Shown one piece after another: positions 7,430 to 14,586 of a stretch of DNA of 32,102 nt. The stretch spans positions 1 through 32,102 of the forward strand of contig NZ_MASN01000024.1 in assembly GCF_001861355.1 (NCBI RefSeq). Direction: 5' to 3'. The translations under genes were made by a program, and so were the position numbers. The stretch is from Natrialba sp. SSL1. GTDB taxonomy: Archaea > Halobacteriota > Halobacteria > Halobacteriales > Natrialbaceae. The stretch's first letter is position 1, and the number at the start of each line of letters is the position of its first letter. Under the pieces are notes generated by a model, which was not told where the DNA came from, ran no database searches, and was given only the letters and a program-made list of their open reading frames with translations.

Positions 7430-7924
7430 ATGACCGTCGATACCATCCACGACCTGTTCGAGCACGGCCTCGAAGACATCTACCACGCAGAACACGAACT
7501 CCTCGATGCGCTCTCCGAACTGGAGTCGAATACGGAGCGCGAGGAGATTGCGGAGGCGTTCGCAGAGCACCGTGCGGAGACGGAAGAACAAATCGACCGT
7601 CTGGAGGAGGTCTTCGAGATGTTCGGCGAGCCACCCGAGAAAGAAGAGTGTGAGGGGATCAAGGGCCTGATCGAGGAGTACGAGGAGTTCGCCTCGATGG
7701 ATCCCTCTCAGGAGGTGATGGACTTTCACAGCATGGCAGCCGCGGAGAAGACCGAACACTACGAAATCGCGGCCTACGGCAATCTGATCCCGCTCGCGGA
7801 TCAGCTCGGAATGGACGACGCAGCAGATCTGCTAGAGGAGAATCTCCGTGAAGAACAGGCGGCGCTCGACGAGTTGAAGGAGCTGACGGAGTCGTACGAG
7901 ATGGACGCCATTCCGGCGGAGTAA
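7430..7924 (+). CDS. DUF892 (YciE/YciF) ferritin-like protein
   Basis: A 164-residue four-helix-bundle protein. Family motifs are IYHAEHELLDAL near residue 15, EHRAETEEQIDRLEEVF near 47 and AEKTEHYEIAAYGNLIPLAD near 105. The Glu and His residues in these helices are the expected di-iron ligands of YciF-like ferritin-superfamily proteins. The family is associated with stress responses in bacteria, but its chemistry is unsettled. ATG 7430 was chosen because homology begins there; the longer frame starting upstream includes the repeat array and the hairpin. It appears to be a single-gene unit. Confidence 0.9.
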   Translation: MTVDTIHDLFEHGLEDIYHAEHELLDALSELESNTEREEIAEAFAEHRAETEEQIDRLEEVFEMFGEPPEKEECEGIKGLIEEYEEFASMDPSQEVMDFHSMAAAEKTEHYEIAAYGNLIPLADQLGMDDAADLLEENLREEQAALDELKELTESYEMDAIPAE

Positions 7925-8243
7925 TTCCCGAGGCTAACTTCGCTGACGAGCGGAAAGCGAGAATGAAGGCGGATTCGAAGACACTGACGAGAGCGCGTGA
8001 GATGGGCTAGGGTACCGTCTGAACGGGTCCCTTTGCCCACCTGACGTGTGGTTCTCTGTGACGTTTGTGTAGCGAGATTGGTAGCACTGGTGTACCGTCG
8101 ACGACCCGAGTTAGCAGATTCGTCCTCGGACAACGGCATAGGTGTCTTGTACCGCAGAAATCAGTTGTTGCCGCTGTATGTCAGTTCCGCGCGCAATATA
8201 CTTATACGATGATACAGTGCATTGACACAGTGGGTGTTAGATA
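7925..8243. other. Intergenic stretch without recognisable gene
   Basis: About 320 bp between DUF892 and the transporter. I see no credible coding region, repeat or RNA. The only signal is an AT-rich zone with TATA-like CTTATAC at 8201-8207, which fits a transporter transcript with a leader of roughly 10-15 nt. Confidence 0.5.
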
Positions 8244-9704
8244 ATGGCAGACGCACCAGCAAAAACTGCACGAGCGGAGTGGGGAACACGGTTTGGGTTC
8301 CTCATGGCGATGATCGGCGCCATGGTCGGTGCCGGGAACATCTGGCGATTCCCGTACGTAATGGGAGACAACGGCGGTGGCGCGTTCGTCCTCGCGTTTC
8401 TGGTCCTGTTGTTCCTGCTCGCAGTCCCTGGCCTGATGGCTGAGGTCGCGCTCGGTCGCTATACGAACAAGGGCGTCATCGGCGCGTTCCGGGACGTTCT
8501 CGGTCCCGGCGGGATGGTCGGGCTCGGTGTTATCGTCCTCCTGGTGAACATCGCGCTGATGTCGTACTACTCGCCGCTGATCGGCTGGACGCTGTACTAC
8601 GCCGTCCACTCGCTGCTGTTTACGTTCACGGCGAGCGGCTTCGAAGCCGGCGCGTTCATGGACACGTTCTTCGCGAACTCGGCACTGATGATCGGCCTCC
8701 ACACGATCGTTATGGGGTCGATTGCGGCGATCCTCATCCTCGGCATCCGTCGTGGCGTCGAACGGCTCGTCGTCTACGCGGTGCCGGCGCTCGTCATCGC
8801 ACTCGTCGTGATGACGATCCGTGGGCTCACGCTCCCCGGCGCAAGTGAGGGGATTACGTTCATGTTCAGCGTCGACTGGGGCGCACTCGCCGCCAGCGAG
8901 ACCTGGATCGCCGCCCTCGGCCAGGCGTTGTTCTCGACCGGGCTCGGCTGGGGGATCGCCCTGACCGTCGGCAGTTACCTGCGTGAGTACGACGACGTAC
9001 CGCTCGGCGGCGGCGTCTTCACGGCGCTCGGCGAGTCGAGCATCGGTATCCTCGCCGCGCTCGCGATCTTCCCGATCGTCTTCGCCGTCGGCGTCGAACC
9101 GGACGCCGGTGCCGGACTCGCGTTCGTCTCGCTCGTCCAGGTCTTCCCCGAGATTCCGCTCGGTGGACTGGTCGCGATCCTGTTCTTCGTCGGGTTCTTC
9201 CTCGCAACGTTCACGTCCGGGCTGCTGATCACCGAAGTCAGCGTGACGACCGTGAGCGAGGAGACCCGGCTCGATCGCACACAGACGGTGCTCGCCGTCT
9301 GCGGTGGTATCTGGCTCCTTGGCATTCCGAGTGCCTACTCCGCGGATATCCTCGACTTCCTCGACTTCGTCTTCGGGAACTGGGGACTGCCGCTCGCGAC
9401 GCTCGCGATCATCGGCGTCATCGGCTGGGTTCTCGGCCCCAAACGGCTTCGTATGCTCGCGGTCAACCGCAACGCCGGCATCTACGTCGGCAAGTGGTGG
9501 GACCCGGTCATCAAGTACGTCATCCCGGCCGTCATGCTGTTCATCATGGGCTACTTCGCCTGGGAGAACTTCCGCGAACCCGAGATGGTCGCTGGCATGC
9601 TCGTGATCGTCCTGTTCCCGATCATCGGCTACGCCATCATGTCGGTCGTCGAGGGCCGTGGGGGCAAACCTGGCACCACAGAGGTCACCGGAGGTGATGA
9701 CTGA
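8244..9704 (+). CDS. Sodium-dependent transporter, NSS (SNF) family
   Basis: A 486-residue integral membrane protein of the neurotransmitter:sodium symporter family (LeuT fold), which couples Na+ entry to uptake of amino acids or related amines. The first helix carries the family signature GAGNIWRFPYVMGDNGGGAF at about residues 30-49, which includes residues forming the Na+ and substrate sites. About 11-12 hydrophobic segments follow. Length is close to bacterial homologues. The substrate cannot be read from the sequence. The stop codon TGA overlaps the ATG of a small membrane protein gene (TGATG at 9702-9706), so the two are translationally coupled. The family is certain; the substrate is open. 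Confidence 0.95.
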   Translation: MADAPAKTARAEWGTRFGFLMAMIGAMVGAGNIWRFPYVMGDNGGGAFVLAFLVLLFLLAVPGLMAEVALGRYTNKGVIGAFRDVLGPGGMVGLGVIVLLVNIALMSYYSPLIGWTLYYAVHSLLFTFTASGFEAGAFMDTFFANSALMIGLHTIVMGSIAAILILGIRRGVERLVVYAVPALVIALVVMTIRGLTLPGASEGITFMFSVDWGALAASETWIAALGQALFSTGLGWGIALTVGSYLREYDDVPLGGGVFTALGESSIGILAALAIFPIVFAVGVEPDAGAGLAFVSLVQVFPEIPLGGLVAILFFVGFFLATFTSGLLITEVSVTTVSEETRLDRTQTVLAVCGGIWLLGIPSAYSADILDFLDFVFGNWGLPLATLAIIGVIGWVLGPKRLRMLAVNRNAGIYVGKWWDPVIKYVIPAVMLFIMGYFAWENFREPEMVAGMLVIVLFPIIGYAIMSVVEGRGGKPGTTEVTGGDD

Positions 9705-10021
9705 TGCCAGTTCCAGCCGAGGTACTTGGCATGCTCGCGTTCACCTTGCTTGCCTTCTGGGGGATCGCCCTCTGGTCGCTAATCCGCACGCTCCGCCAGG
9801 AGAGTCGAAAAGTCGAGATCCTGAAACACCAGGATCGGATGGACACGTACTCACCCAGAGCGCTCGCCGACCTGCGCGAGTGGGTCGAAAACAACCCGGA
9901 CGATCCGCTCGCCGACCGTGCGAGAGAACGGTACAACGAGTGCGTCGATGTCCTCACCCAGACCGACCGCCACTTCTACGACTGGTCTGACACCGAAATC
10001 GAACAACTCGAGCGACTCTGA
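9704..10021 (+). CDS. Small one-helix membrane protein coupled to the NSS transporter
   Basis: A 105-residue protein with one N-terminal transmembrane helix (about residues 6-26, LGMLAFTLLAFWGIALWSLI) followed by a charged cytoplasmic-looking tail. Its ATG overlaps the transporter stop codon by one base. In Corynebacterium the NSS methionine transporter MetP needs a small one-helix partner, MetS; this gene has the same arrangement but a longer soluble tail. A subunit role is inferred from position and topology. No catalytic motif is seen. Confidence 0.8.
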   Translation: MPVPAEVLGMLAFTLLAFWGIALWSLIRTLRQESRKVEILKHQDRMDTYSPRALADLREWVENNPDDPLADRARERYNECVDVLTQTDRHFYDWSDTEIEQLERL

Positions 10022-10062
10022 CTCACAGCGCCCGACGCCTCGCTCGAGTTCCGGACACACCG

Positions 10063-10069
10063 TTTTTAT
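10063..10069 (+). promoter_or_regulatory. TATA box of the rimI-like gene
   Basis: TTTTTAT is centred 27 nt before the GTG at 10093, which supports a leaderless transcript and the GTG start. Confidence 0.6.
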
Positions 10070-10092
10070 CGCTCGGCACAGTAGCACACACC

Positions 10093-10581
10093 GTGACGGT
10101 ACCGGTACCCGAGGGACACGACGACGGCACCGACGACGAACTCGCGATCCGTCCAGCCGAACAGGCAGACCTCCTCGCCGTCGTCCGCATCGAAAACGAG
10201 TCGTTCCCCCAGCCCTGGCCGTACGACGCCTTCGACCGGTTCCTCGGCGAACCCGGCTTCCTCGTTGCCGACGTTCACGGTCAAATCGCCGGCTACGTCG
10301 TCGCTGATGTCTCCGCCTCGTTTGGCCGCCAGCTCGGTCATATCAAGGACGTTGCTGTCCACCCGGACCGACGCGGAATGGGTGTTGGTTCTGCGCTCCT
10401 CTCCCGGTCGATCGCCGTCCTCGCAGCCCACGGTGCCGACTCGATCAAACTCGAAGTCCGCCGCTCGAACGACGGTGCCAAACGACTCTACCGCCAGTTC
10501 GGCTTCGAACCGATCCGACACGTCCCCGGCTACTACGGCAACGGCGAGGACGCGATTATCATGGTCCGACAACTCGAGTAG
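10093..10581 (+). CDS. rimI: GNAT acetyltransferase, RimI-type N-alpha-acetyltransferase
   Basis: A 162-residue GNAT enzyme that uses acetyl-CoA to acetylate protein N-termini; in archaea RimI/Ard1 homologues acetylate many proteins. It shows IRPAEQADLLAVVRIENESF, the acceptor-side QPWPYDAF segment typical of RimI, and the acetyl-CoA loop VHPDRRGMGVGSALL, followed by LEVRRSNDGAKRLYRQFGFE. A GTG start at 10093 is supported by the TATA box at 10063-10069. The first 15 residues are a variable acidic tail. Confidence 0.9.
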   Translation: MTVPVPEGHDDGTDDELAIRPAEQADLLAVVRIENESFPQPWPYDAFDRFLGEPGFLVADVHGQIAGYVVADVSASFGRQLGHIKDVAVHPDRRGMGVGSALLSRSIAVLAAHGADSIKLEVRRSNDGAKRLYRQFGFEPIRHVPGYYGNGEDAIIMVRQLE

Positions 10582-10660
10582 CCTGGTTTCTGTTGTTCGA
10601 GTGCGTTCTCTCATCTTCTTATCCTGTGGTTCTCTCGGACTCTCGGTCCCTCGAACTATC

Positions 10661-10702
10661 GCACTCTCGTTCTCTCGCACTCTCGTTCTCTCGCACTCTC
10701 GT
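10661..10702. repeat. 16-bp tandem repeat in pyrimidine-rich tract
   Basis: Two exact copies of GCACTCTCGTTCTCTC (10661-10676 and 10677-10692) and a third partial copy, inside a wider CTCTCG-rich tract (10630-10702). On the plus strand the tract is pyrimidine-rich and follows the rimI stop codon, so it may help end transcription. Confidence 0.8.
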
Positions 10703-10753
10703 ACTCGAGTACCAGGTGCACCGCCAGCACGACTGGAACTGGAGACGTGGCCG

Positions 10754-10759
10754 TTTTAC
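10754..10759 (+). promoter_or_regulatory. TATA box of the DUF5810 gene
   Basis: TTTTAC is centred about 27 nt before the ATG at 10783, indicating a leaderless start. Confidence 0.55.
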
Positions 10760-10782
10760 TACGCGCGCTCCTAGCGGGTGGT

Positions 10783-11283
10783 ATGGGATACGCCTGCCCC
10801 GTCTGTGCGGCCGAACAGGCCGACGCGGAGCATCTCGCGAATCATCTCGCGATTACGGCCTCGCTTGGCCGTCAGGAACACCAGGAGTGGCTTGCCGAGC
10901 ACGCGCCGGAGTGGGAGGAGTGCTCACCGCCGGAACTTGGTGAGATCGTTGCGGAGCACGCGCCGGAGATCGAGACGCCGTCGTTCGAGGGTGGATCGAG
11001 TGGGGATCGGGGTGGTCACGATCATAGCCATGATTACGGTCACGGTCATGGCCACGATCACGACCACAACCACACCCAGGGCCGCCCAACCGGCCTCGAA
11101 GCCGACCTCGCCCGCCAGAGCCGCCAGCGCGGCCGCGGCTCGATGACCGCCGAAACCGAACACGTCCTGCAGGAAGCCTCCGAACTGACCCGCCAGATGG
11201 TCGAAAATGCATCAGATGAGGAAGAGGACTCGAGTACCAGCGCAGAATCGGACGCGCCATCGGAATCGGAGACGGACGAGTAG
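10783..11283 (+). CDS. DUF5810 family protein with zinc-finger-like start and His-rich linker
   Basis: A 166-residue protein beginning MGYACPVCAAEQADAEHLAN. The CPVC pair and the following His residues (EHLANH) suggest a C2H2-like metal site at residues 5-25. This is the DUF5810 family as I recall it, mostly haloarchaeal and of unknown function. After residue 70 a run rich in His and Asp (HDHSHDYGHGHGHDHDHNH) forms a probable disordered metal-binding linker. A conserved tail segment TAETEHVLQEASELTRQMVE precedes an acidic end. The neighbouring downstream gene encodes DUF5809, and the two families usually sit together. Confidence 0.85.
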   Translation: MGYACPVCAAEQADAEHLANHLAITASLGRQEHQEWLAEHAPEWEECSPPELGEIVAEHAPEIETPSFEGGSSGDRGGHDHSHDYGHGHGHDHDHNHTQGRPTGLEADLARQSRQRGRGSMTAETEHVLQEASELTRQMVENASDEEEDSSTSAESDAPSESETDE

Positions 11284-11370
11284 CTGACGGGTTCTGGGTC
11301 TCACTCCCGGGAGACGACGGGCGTGCGGAAACACGCAATTTGTAACTTGTTCCCGCCACCAGAAACAGGT

Positions 11371-11796
11371 ATGCACACCGTTGGGACAGCGACGTTCTCG
11401 TCGATGGACGACGCGCGCGAACGCTACACAGAAGCCGGGCCGACGGCCCAGACGGTCGTCCGCGAGGTCGCGAAGGCGATGGCGTTCGACCGCGAGGAGT
11501 ACGCCGAGCGCGTCACGAGCGATGTCGTCGAGACTGCACGCGACGTGCTGTTTGCGAGTTCGCTCGCGGTCACGGTCGGCACGCGCGAGGAGTTCGACGA
11601 CTGGCAGGAGTCCTACGAGGGCGAGGTGTCCGTCATCGGCAACGAGAACGTCGACCGCGTCGTCTGGCACGCCGGGCCGGACGGGGAGGCGGTCGCCGCA
11701 ACGTTCCAGAACGAGGAGGAGGCGGCGGTTGCGACGCTGCGCCGGCAGGCGTTCGGACGCCTGTACCGCGAACACGTCGAGCGTGGCGAGCCGTAA
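11371..11796 (+). CDS. DUF5809 family protein
   Basis: A 141-residue acidic protein beginning MHTVGTATFSSMDDARERY. The family hallmark stretches are PTAQTVVREVAKAMAFDREE, VVETARDVLFASSLAVTVG and AVATLRRQAFGRLYREHV. DUF5809 is uncharacterised and haloarchaeal. It lies 87 bp after the DUF5810 gene on the same strand. A TATA-like ATTTGTAAC at 11338-11346 gives the ATG at 11371 its own possible leaderless promoter, so co-transcription is optional. Confidence 0.85.
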   Translation: MHTVGTATFSSMDDARERYTEAGPTAQTVVREVAKAMAFDREEYAERVTSDVVETARDVLFASSLAVTVGTREEFDDWQESYEGEVSVIGNENVDRVVWHAGPDGEAVAATFQNEEEAAVATLRRQAFGRLYREHVERGEP

Positions 11797-11874
11797 GCAT
11801 CTGTTACAGTTCTCGAGTCAGTGTCAGTTTTCCTGCGAGTACTCGTACTCGTATCCTTCCAGCTACTCGTGTTC

Positions 11875-12399
11875 CTACAACCCCTCGTATTCCGACAGAT
11901 ACGGCCGGAGCAACGCCCCATCGTGAAGATCTGCTGGCAGCGTCTCGAACCACGAGGCAGCCGTAATCTCCCCTGGCGTTGTACCCAGTTCTTCGATATT
12001 GGGGAGCGAGCCGTCGGCACTGGCCGCGAAGACGACGTACGTTCCACTGTATGTCTCGTCAGTCGACGCCGAACGGTAGGTCTGTTCGACCACAACCAGC
12101 GGCTCGTGGATCGTTGCATCCAGTCCGGTTTCCTCACGGATTTCGCGGTGCGTGGCCTCGCGTACCGTCTCATCGGGTTCGACGGCACCGCCGGGAAGCA
12201 CCCACCCGTCGGACCAGCGATTCGAAACGAGCGCGATTCGGCCGTTCCGATCGCACACTCGAGCGGCGGCCGTACAGGCCGTTCCGTTCACTGCCCAGTC
12301 GCGAAACGACTCGAAGCGGTCCGCTGAGAGGCGAATGGTCTGTTGCTCTCGCGGAACACCATCGAACTCGTCGCCGAGCACGTCGCTCTCCACACTCAC
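11875..12399 (-). CDS. Nudix hydrolase
   Basis: A 174-residue Nudix protein that would hydrolyse a nucleoside diphosphate linked to another group. The Nudix box is complete: GGAVEPDETVREATHREI continuing to REETGL, fitting G-x5-E-x7-RE-U-x-EE-x-G-U. An N-terminal segment of about 45 residues precedes the fold. The substrate is unknown. It starts with GTG at 12399; a second GTG at 12393 is also possible. An AT-rich stretch at 12417-12424 gives a rough TATA box. It is divergent from another Nudix gene, with only 79 bp between the starts. Confidence 0.88.
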   Translation of the reverse strand: MSVESDVLGDEFDGVPREQQTIRLSADRFESFRDWAVNGTACTAAARVCDRNGRIALVSNRWSDGWVLPGGAVEPDETVREATHREIREETGLDATIHEPLVVVEQTYRSASTDETYSGTYVVFAASADGSLPNIEELGTTPGEITAASWFETLPADLHDGALLRPYLSEYEGL

Positions 12400-12446
12400 C
12401 AGTCATGCCCGGTCCGGAAAAATGCGTTCCGGCACGCAACCCGCAC

Positions 12447-12453
12447 CTATTAC
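12447..12453 (+). promoter_or_regulatory. TATA-like box of the second Nudix gene
   Basis: CTATTAC is centred 29 nt before the ATG at 12479 and supports leaderless initiation there. Confidence 0.45.
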
Positions 12454-12478
12454 GCCTCCGACCAGGTATACGCAATCA

Positions 12479-13132
12479 ATGACGACACCCGACGAGTGGA
12501 CACTTCTCGAGGAAGTGACCGAGTACGAAACGCCGTGGTACAATGGCGGATACGACCGACTCGAGCAACCCGACGGCGGCGAACAGCGCTACTACTGGGC
12601 CGAGCTCCCGCCGGCTGTCGTCATCGTTGCGCGCGTCGATGGACGGGTACTCGAGTCGGACGCCAGTGTTGACCTTGGGACCGGATCCGAGTCCGAGTCC
12701 GAGTCCGAATCCGAGTCAGTCGACACTCACCAGGACCGCGATCACCTTCTCTTCGTCGAGCAGTACCGCCCGGCAATCCGCGAAACACACCTCGAACTCC
12801 CGGCGGGAATCGTCGAGGACGGTGAGTCCTACACCGAGGCTGCTGCCCGGGAACTCGAGGAGGAGACTGGCTTCCGACCAACGAGCACGGTGCTTTTACA
12901 GGAGTACGCGGTCGCGACGGGCGTACTCCGTCACGACAGGGGAATCGTCTACGCTGACGGCCTGGTTCCCGGTGAACGCGAATTGGATTCGAACGAGTTC
13001 CTCGAGGTGACGACCGTGCCAGTTGAAGAGGCACTCGAGCGGGCGCGCGAACAGCCGGCGAACGATGCGACACTTGCGGCGCTCTTGCTCGCTCACGAGG
13101 ACGGTGTGTTGGCACCACCCGCTGCCGAGTAA
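12479..13132 (+). CDS. Nudix hydrolase, ADP-ribose pyrophosphatase-like
   Basis: A 217-residue protein. The segment ELPPAVVIVARVDGRVL, the strand LLFVEQYRPAIRETHLELPAG and the Nudix box GIVEDGESYTEAAARELEEE through ETGF match the NudF/ADP-ribose pyrophosphatase branch, which cleaves ADP-ribose to AMP and ribose 5-phosphate. Between two beta strands, at about residues 66-82, lies an unusual Ser-Glu repeat coded by TCCGAG hexamers at about 12688-12716. It probably forms an exposed acidic loop and does not touch the catalytic box. The exact substrate is inferred. Confidence 0.87.
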   Translation: MTTPDEWTLLEEVTEYETPWYNGGYDRLEQPDGGEQRYYWAELPPAVVIVARVDGRVLESDASVDLGTGSESESESESESVDTHQDRDHLLFVEQYRPAIRETHLELPAGIVEDGESYTEAAARELEEETGFRPTSTVLLQEYAVATGVLRHDRGIVYADGLVPGERELDSNEFLEVTTVPVEEALERAREQPANDATLAALLLAHEDGVLAPPAAE

Positions 13133-13175
13133 CCGGGGTCTGATTCGGGGCGAGACGGCTGGTGTGTCGCCCGCG

Positions 13176-13430
13176 TTAGCGACTCGCGCCGCGGCCTGCC
13201 GGCTCTGGTTCCTGGCCGCGGTCCCGTTCTCGGTCTGACTCGTCGCCGAACTCGTCGGGATCGAACCGGACTGCCGCGACGACGTGGCCGACGATCGCCG
13301 CGAGGATGATCAACCCGCCGGCGACTGTCGTCATCGTCAGCCCGCCCGTGAACAGCCCTGCGACGAGGACCATCGTGCCGACGAGCTGGACGCCGAACAG
13401 CGCTTCATATGTTACCAATTGACTTACCAT
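13176..13430 (-). CDS. Small two-helix membrane protein
   Basis: An 84-residue protein with two hydrophobic helices (about residues 9-30 and 34-54) and a charged, probably cytoplasmic tail (RFDPDEFGDESDRERDRGQE). I do not recognise a family. The stop lies 43 bp from the convergent Nudix gene. The start ATG at 13430 is divergent from the rhodanese gene at 13591. Confidence 0.7.
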   Translation of the reverse strand: MVSQLVTYEALFGVQLVGTMVLVAGLFTGGLTMTTVAGGLIILAAIVGHVVAAVRFDPDEFGDESDRERDRGQEPEPAGRGASR

Positions 13431-13559
13431 GGGTGAAGATACGCAATCGAGGACGATAACGCCTTGTTACGGTCGAGTTGTCTGTCACTCTCGCTGGTCT
13501 GTTCGGGTGGAGAGACGACGACCCGCAACTACTGTTCGACCTGCGGTCCGACCCGTGCG

Positions 13560-13566
13560 CTTATTC
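13560..13566 (+). promoter_or_regulatory. TATA-like box of the rhodanese gene
   Basis: CTTATTC is centred 28 nt before the ATG at 13591, which supports a leaderless start and rejects the longer frame beginning near 13429. Confidence 0.5.
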
Positions 13567-13590
13567 TTCCGGCAGCCTAACGCGGGCGTA

Positions 13591-13986
13591 ATGGATGGCG
13601 AAATCTCTCCGGACGATGTCAAGGAGCTACTCGAGTCGGACGCCGACGTTCGTATCGTCGACATTCGCGATCAGCACAGTTTTTCCCACAGCCGGATTCC
13701 CGGCAGCGAGAACGTCCCCTTCCAGGAACTCACGAGTCGTGTCGAGGAACTCGAGGACGCCTCGCGTATCGTCACCGTCTGTCCACACGGGAAGGCCAGC
13801 GTACAGGCGGCCCAACTGCTCAGTTCGTACGAAGGGACCGCGGATGCACAGATCGAGAGTATGGAAGGCGGTCTCGAAAAGTACGGCATGAAGTTCGGAC
13901 TCGTAGCCGGGAGTACTGAGGCGAGTGCCGACGGCGCTGGCGACGGTGAGAGCAGCGCTGACGCCGGCGCGGAGTCGCCGTTCTAG
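13591..13986 (+). CDS. Rhodanese-like sulfurtransferase domain protein
   Basis: A 131-residue single-domain rhodanese. It has VRIVDIRDQHSFSHSRIPGS, the family CH2A-like strand, and a catalytic Cys64 in VCPHGKAS, an active-site loop like that of GlpE-type proteins. Residues 75-100 (SYEGTADAQIESMEGGLEKY) form the end of the fold. The last 25 residues are an Ala/Ser/Gly/Asp-rich tail. Such proteins move sulfane sulfur, but the partner is not indicated by the neighbours. Confidence 0.9.
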   Translation: MDGEISPDDVKELLESDADVRIVDIRDQHSFSHSRIPGSENVPFQELTSRVEELEDASRIVTVCPHGKASVQAAQLLSSYEGTADAQIESMEGGLEKYGMKFGLVAGSTEASADGAGDGESSADAGAESPF

Positions 13987-14032
13987 GTGCTGTCGCGGCG
14001 CTCGGTGGCTTCTGTTACGAAACGCGAAGGGT

Positions 14033-14125
14033 GGGTCGAACGACCCGTCCGATAGCGTTTGCTGCCGCGAAAATATCGACCGCGGTTACTCACCGTCCGG
14101 TTCGGCGACCGGCGAGTTGCCGGTC
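14033..14125. other. Intergenic region with several hairpins
   Basis: Four dyads can be seen: GGGTCG-AA-CGACCC (14033-14046), CCGCG/CGCGG (14065-14085), CCGG/CCGG near 14097-14112, and GACCGGC/GCCGGTC (14107-14125, 5-nt loop). It lies between the rhodanese stop and the convergent eIF1 stop. It could be a bidirectional termination zone or an unrecognised structured RNA; I cannot decide. Confidence 0.3.
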
Positions 14126-14171
14126 AGCTTCGGGTCGTGGGTTCGGAAGCCGTCTCAGATCATCGCGGGCA

Positions 14172-14465
14172 TTAGGCGACGTTGAAACCGCGATCCCGAA
14201 GGAACTCTTCGATGCGTCCGGTGTGATTGCCCTGTAGCTCGATCTGACCGTCCTCGACGGTCCCGCCACAGGCAAACTTGGACTTGAGATCCGACGAGAG
14301 ACTGTCCAGATCGACGTCCTTCGGATCGAATCCTTCGACGATCGTTACCTCCTTACCGTATCTGCGCTCGTCAATGCGGATGTTGAGTTGCTGTTGTCCC
14401 TTGGCCACGTCCTCGCAGACGCAGAGTTCCTCAGGCAGCCCGCACGTCGAGCAGACTTCCGACAT
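14172..14465 (-). CDS. Translation initiation factor eIF1/SUI1
   Basis: A 97-residue archaeal aIF1, which binds the small ribosomal subunit and helps choose the start codon. A zinc-binding start [13 protein letters not shown] is followed by the SUI1 fold with [35 protein letters not shown] and FLRDRGFNV, all family hallmarks. The ATG at 14465 has a TATA box (GTTTAATA, 14491-14498) about 29 nt upstream, so the mRNA is probably leaderless. A single-gene unit. Confidence 0.96.
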   Translation of the reverse strand: MSEVCSTCGLPEELCVCEDVAKGQQQLNIRIDERRYGKEVTIVEGFDPKDVDLDSLSSDLKSKFACGGTVEDGQIELQGNHTGRIEEFLRDRGFNVA

Positions 14466-14490
14466 TACGTTCCTTGCTACGAAATGGCCA

Positions 14491-14498
14491 TATTAAAC
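14491..14498 (-). promoter_or_regulatory. TATA box of the eIF1 gene
   Basis: GTTTAATA on the minus strand lies about 29 nt before the ATG at 14465. Confidence 0.6.
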
Positions 14499-14586
14499 AC
14501 TATCGGGACCTACATGCTGTCGTGTGGTTCTTTTTGAGTGACCTGCCTCATTCTGCCTTTGTTTCTGCCTTCTGAGGGGGAAGCAA

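Noticed and set aside
13429-13590. Extended N-terminus of the rhodanese protein
   Set aside because: The extra residues are Arg-rich and not domain-like. A TATA-like box just before 13591 supports the shorter form.
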